From positions 1 to 24,823 of the forward strand of contig JACQUI010000346.1 in assembly GCA_016210395.1 (NCBI GenBank): a stretch of 24,823 nucleotides of DNA, in the 5' to 3' direction. Within the stretch, counting starts at the first letter, position 1; each line of letters opens with the position of its first letter. The translations under genes were made by a program, and so were the position numbers. The DNA comes from Chloroflexota bacterium. Lineage in GTDB: Bacteria; Chloroflexota; Dehalococcoidia; Lucifugimonadales; JACPCL1. The notes below the pieces were generated by a model. That model worked only from the letters and a program-made list of their open reading frames with translations, did not search any database and was not told the DNA's origin. Of the stretch, positions 21,526 through 24,823 are shown piece by piece.

Positions 21526-24504
21526 CTATCTGGCGTTTTGCCAGAGAAACAGGGTGACTGCCTTGATCTGATCGTCCGACAACGGGCCTCCGTAGGCCTT
21601 GCCCCAGGTTGGCATGCCAACACTGGGCTTCCCATTCCGTATCCGGGTCATCAGGCCCTCCTCGCTCATGTTGGAGAGCCACTCCCGTGAGCCCAGCGGG
21701 CACGGCCGCTTGCCAAACCCGTCCTGCCCGTGGCAGAAGACGCACGTGCTCATGTAGATATCTTTGCCGGATTCGGCGCTCACGGTGAACGGTCTGGCCG
21801 GCACGGGCGGAGCAGCGGGCGCGGGGGCAGCCGCCGGCTCTTTGATGACCGCGCTGGCAACCGCCTCTCCCACCTTCCCAAGGCCCGCCTCTGTCCACAG
21901 GAAGGCGGCGACCTCCTGTATTTCTTCGTCCGAGAGGGTGCCGCCCTTGGACTTGCCCCACGTGGGCATCATCGGCGGCTTGCCGTTGGTGATGGCGGTG
22001 ACAACGCCCTGGAACGTCTTGGCCTTCAGCCAGTCGGCGTCGGCCAGCTTGCAGGTTGGGACCTTATCGCGGGTCTCGCCGTGGCACATGATGCACGTGC
22101 CCATGAACCTCGCTTTGCCTTTGGCCACCGCCTCCGCCGTCAAGACCGGCCCAGGCGCAGGCGCCGCTGCGCCGGCTGTGGCCAGGCCGGCCTCGGTCCA
22201 CAGGAAAGACGCCACGTTCTTGATCTCCTCGTCGGAGAGGGTGCCGCCCTTGGACTTGCCCCACGTGGGCATCATCGGCGGCTTGCCGTTGGTGATAGCG
22301 CTCACGACGCCGTCGAAGGTCTTGGCCTTGAGCCAGCCGGCGTCGGCCAACTTGCAGGTCGGCACCTTGTCGCGGGTTTCGCCGTGGCACATGATGCACG
22401 TGCCCATGAAAGTCGCTTTGCCTTTGGCCACCGCCTCCGCCGAGATGGCTGGGCCGGCGGCGGCGGCCGGCGCGCCGCCGCCGGCAGAGAGGCCGGCTTC
22501 CGTCCAGAGGAATGTGGCGACGGCCTTGATCTCGTCGTCCGAGAGGGTGCCGCCCTTGGACTTGCCCCACGTGGGCATCATCGGCGGCTTGCCGTTGGTG
22601 ATGGCGCTCACGACGCCGTCGAAGGTCTTGGCCTCCAGCCAGCCTTTGTCGGCCAGCTTGCAAGTCGGCACCTTGTCCCGGGTTTCACCGTGGCACATGA
22701 TGCACGTGCCCATGAATAGCTCTTTGCCCTTGGCGGCAAGGGCTGCGGTGTCTGAACCCGAACCCGTGGCAGGCGCCGGGGCTTCGCTGCCTTCCTGGAT
22801 TGGCGCAATGCCCGCGGCGTTCTTGAGGAAGGCCACAACGGACTTGACGTCGTCCTGGCTAAGGGGGCCGCCTTTCACGTTGCCCCAGGCAGGCATGGGA
22901 CCCTTGCCAAGGGTGACGCTCTGTATGAGAGTGGCATCGCCTTTGCTCTTCAGCCAGTCGCCGTCGTACAGCTTGCAGGTGGGGACCTTGTCCCTGGTCT
23001 CGCCGTGGCACATGATGCACGTGCCCATGAAGATCTCTTTGCCCTTTGCCACCGTTGCAGCCGTCACGGAGACCTCAACGGGCGCGGGCGCCACGCCTCC
23101 GCCGGGTATGGCCTGGCCTGGGCCGGGGTTGGTCACCGCCTCTGACTGGGCGGTGGACTTCAGGAATTCCAGGATGGTGCCGACTTGCTGTTCGGTAAGG
23201 GAGCCGCCGGCTTTCTGACCCCACGCCGGCATGCCCTTAGCGTTGCCGCGAGTGATGGTGTCCAGCAAGACAGCGTCGGTTTCCCTGGCAAGGAACTCTT
23301 TGGAGAGCAGCTTGATGCCGGGGACTTTATCGCCGCTCTGGCCGTGACAGGCGGTACAGTTGCGCAGGAAAAGCTCGCGGCCCGTGCCGGGCGCGCCGGC
23401 AGACGCCAGGGCGGACGTGGAGTTCAGGCCGCTGGATGTCTTCAAGTAGGTCAACAGCGCCGCGATATCCGGCACGCCCATAGTCCCGCCGGCGCCCGTG
23501 CCAAAGGCCGGCATGACGCCCTTGCCCTCGTTGATGGCGGTGAGGATATCTCCGTCGGAGAGGCTTGACAGGTATGCCCCGGAGGCCAGGGGGGTGGTTG
23601 GGACGCGGTCTCCCTTTTCCCCGTGGCACTGAAGACAGTTGCCGAGATACAGCTCACGGCCCCGACCTGAAAGCACGACAGTGCGCTCCTGCACCGAGTT
23701 CCTCAAGTACCCGACCACAGCTTCGATGTCCGGTCCATCGAGCGTCCCTCCGCCCTCCTTGCTCTGGGGAGGCATGACGCCCTTGCCCGAGCGGATTACC
23801 AGGCCGAGCGTCTGGTCTGTCTTCTCATCCAAAAACCCTTTTGCGTTCAGAGGCGCTATGGGGATCCGGTCGCCATTGGGGCCGTGGCACCGGGCGCAGG
23901 TCTGCTGGTAGACTACCTTGCCCGCTCCGGCCTGCAAGATGTAGCTTGGCCTCCCCGCCTTGTTGTTCAGGTACGCCACAACGGCGAGGGTATCTTGATC
24001 GCTGAAGGGACCCCCCCTTGGCTTGCCGAACGCGGGCATCACGCCTTTGCCATCGGAGACCACGGCCATGAGGGTGGCGTCGCCACGGGTGTCCAGGAAC
24101 TCCTTGGAGTTCAGCGGGACCACGGGAAGACGTTCGCCGGTGGCTCCGTGACAGCTCAGGCACTCCTGTTTGTAGAGCGACTGGCCACGCTTCACCACTG
24201 CGCTTGCTGAGACGTCATCGGAAGAGAGCCTGCCCTTCAGAAACGCCGCGCCGCCGCCCACCCCCACGATCAAAACGACTAGTCCAAGGGCGATGCCCAG
24301 AAAGGGCAGACGACGCCGTCCGTTCATTCCTGTTTGCTCCTCTTGTTGCGAGACTGGTTCGGCTGCTTTGGCGGGCGCGGGCCGTGAAGGCCCTTGCAAG
24401 ATAGCCGAGGAAAGCCGGCTGACCTCCACCCAAAGCATGTAGAGGATGAGAGCCGGTAGGGCTAATAGCCCCAGTACGCCGCGACAAACACCGCGAAAGC
24501 CCAT
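21526..24504 (-). CDS. Membrane-anchored cytochrome with nine tandem monohaem cytochrome c domains
   Basis: About 992 residues from ATG 24504 (GGAAGGGGAGGCG upstream). An internal ATG at 24327 also has an AGGAG site and would drop the first of two N-terminal helices (GVLGLLALPALILYMLW; FLGIALGLVVLIVGVGG). Nine class I cytochrome c domains follow, with CLSCH, CARCH, CLQCH, CTACH, four CIMCH and CVFCH (codons at about 24148, 23884, 23623, 23344, 23004, 22690, 22384, 22081, 21730). Each has a Met ligand in an MP motif (VMPAFG, PMMPTWG and similar). Domains 5-8 share GETRDKVPTCKL, with an extra Cys absent from domains 1-4, and domain 9 has a Cys at the same place (KRPCPL). Such beads-on-a-string cytochromes carry electrons away from the membrane. 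It heads the cytochrome cluster. Confidence 0.9.
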   Translation of the reverse strand: MGFRGVCRGVLGLLALPALILYMLWVEVSRLSSAILQGPSRPAPAKAAEPVSQQEEQTGMNGRRRLPFLGIALGLVVLIVGVGGGAAFLKGRLSSDDVSASAVVKRGQSLYKQECLSCHGATGERLPVVPLNSKEFLDTRGDATLMAVVSDGKGVMPAFGKPRGGPFSDQDTLAVVAYLNNKAGRPSYILQAGAGKVVYQQTCARCHGPNGDRIPIAPLNAKGFLDEKTDQTLGLVIRSGKGVMPPQSKEGGGTLDGPDIEAVVGYLRNSVQERTVVLSGRGRELYLGNCLQCHGEKGDRVPTTPLASGAYLSSLSDGDILTAINEGKGVMPAFGTGAGGTMGVPDIAALLTYLKTSSGLNSTSALASAGAPGTGRELFLRNCTACHGQSGDKVPGIKLLSKEFLARETDAVLLDTITRGNAKGMPAWGQKAGGSLTEQQVGTILEFLKSTAQSEAVTNPGPGQAIPGGGVAPAPVEVSVTAATVAKGKEIFMGTCIMCHGETRDKVPTCKLYDGDWLKSKGDATLIQSVTLGKGPMPAWGNVKGGPLSQDDVKSVVAFLKNAAGIAPIQEGSEAPAPATGSGSDTAALAAKGKELFMGTCIMCHGETRDKVPTCKLADKGWLEAKTFDGVVSAITNGKPPMMPTWGKSKGGTLSDDEIKAVATFLWTEAGLSAGGGAPAAAAGPAISAEAVAKGKATFMGTCIMCHGETRDKVPTCKLADAGWLKAKTFDGVVSAITNGKPPMMPTWGKSKGGTLSDEEIKNVASFLWTEAGLATAGAAAPAPGPVLTAEAVAKGKARFMGTCIMCHGETRDKVPTCKLADADWLKAKTFQGVVTAITNGKPPMMPTWGKSKGGTLSDEEIQEVAAFLWTEAGLGKVGEAVASAVIKEPAAAPAPAAPPVPARPFTVSAESGKDIYMSTCVFCHGQDGFGKRPCPLGSREWLSNMSEEGLMTRIRNGKPSVGMPTWGKAYGGPLSDDQIKAVTLFLWQNAR
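21932..22720 (-). repeat. Near-identical tandem repeats of about 303-306 bp inside the nine-haem gene
   Basis: Cytochrome domains 6, 7 and 8 share a 62-nt block that is identical at 21932-21993, 22235-22296 and 22541-22602, with high identity around it. Domain 5 is more diverged. This points to recent unit duplication or gene conversion, and the region is prone to copy-number change and misassembly. Confidence 0.85.
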
Positions 24505-24690
24505 GCGGTACGCCTCCCCTTCCTTGGAGTCAGCCTGGGGTCCTCCCCGGCTCGTTGCGTGGTCAGGCCAGTTTGTCTCGGTCAAAGGAAAGCCGCTACG
24601 ACGACACAGGCCTTCGCACTCATCACCTAGTGTAGAAAAGGGGAAGGGAGAGACACATCCATAGAGGGAAGGAGTTTGGAGTCGTGGCCT

Positions 24691-24707
24691 CATGACCCCA
24701 TGTCATG
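24691..24707. promoter_or_regulatory. Perfect inverted repeat upstream of the nine-haem cytochrome gene
   Basis: CATGAC (24691-24696) and GTCATG (24702-24707) pair exactly around CCCAT, about 190 nt before the start codon. Size and symmetry fit a dimeric transcription-factor operator for the cytochrome cluster. The remaining sequence to the window end (24708-24823) holds no gene, only a CGTATCT direct repeat (24789-24795, 24799-24805). Confidence 0.35.
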
Positions 24708-24823
24708 TATTGTGGGGGGTCGGATGGACGATGGCGGTCTGACGGAAGGCGAGTCCCGTATGACTTTAGGCCGAACTTCCGAGGATTTCGTATCTAGCCG
24801 TATCTGGGATGTAGCCAGACAAC

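Noticed and set aside
21932..22720. CRISPR-like regular repeats
   Set aside because: The period is about 305 nt with coding sequence throughout. They are cytochrome domain duplications, not repeat-spacer units.
21764..23218. 484-codon plus-strand open frame with repeats
   Set aside because: Its repeats mirror the tandem cytochrome domains on the other strand. It has no domain of its own and no ribosome binding site.

Overview
The window looks like chromosomal DNA of an uncultured, GC-rich bacterium, most plausibly a Chloroflexota (Dehalococcoidia/SAR202-type). This placement is inferred from gene style: System II cytochrome c maturation, giant CXXCH proteins with beta-sandwich repeats, NHL and TPR anchored proteins, a DUF3179 protein and a CaiB/BaiF enzyme. 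No marker gene is present. I see no tRNA, rRNA, CRISPR array, insertion sequence or integrase.

Left part (about 200-6800). A minus-strand MoaD/ThiS-like sulfur-carrier gene (219-503) is divergent from a compact plus-strand operon. In order the operon encodes a small MerT-like membrane protein with vicinal cysteines, a TlpA-type thioredoxin lipoprotein, a small two-helix membrane protein, a DUF3179 lipoprotein, a small CXXC thioredoxin-fold protein, a radical SAM enzyme of the MJ0619/tetraether-synthase type, a class I SAM methyltransferase, and a secreted F5/8-type-C (discoidin) lipoprotein. The key observation is that the DUF3179 gene is interrupted by an in-frame UGA exactly where the family has the first Cys of its CPLC motif. 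The UGA lies at the base of a hairpin placed like a bacterial SECIS element, so I annotate one selenoprotein gene (1994-3205, Sec148) with a U-x-x-C redox motif. The operon may be a thiol/selenol redox and radical-SAM modification system of unknown substrate.

Middle and right (about 7200-24500, all minus strand). Read in the direction of transcription from the right, the genes are: a membrane-anchored cytochrome of nine tandem monoheme domains; a TPR protein; an NHL-propeller lipoprotein; a six-CXXCH secreted cytochrome; a second NHL lipoprotein; a second TPR protein; a 1493-residue protein with five tandem repeats of about 176 residues and seven CXXCH motifs; ResB; CcsB; and a CaiB/BaiF CoA-transferase. 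The three cytochromes carry 22 CXXCH motifs, and ResB/CcsB would attach the haems. The layout (cytochrome-TPR-NHL, then cytochrome-NHL-TPR-cytochrome) suggests a duplicated cell-surface or periplasmic electron-transfer module whose TPR and NHL proteins act as scaffolds. CaiB is probably a separate unit with its own promoter.

The gaps in the right-hand cluster hold palindromic dispersed repeats, including two copies of a CCGATTGCATCGG-centred element, and candidate operators. The stretches 1-218, 6799-7197 and 24708-24823 hold nothing I can identify with confidence.
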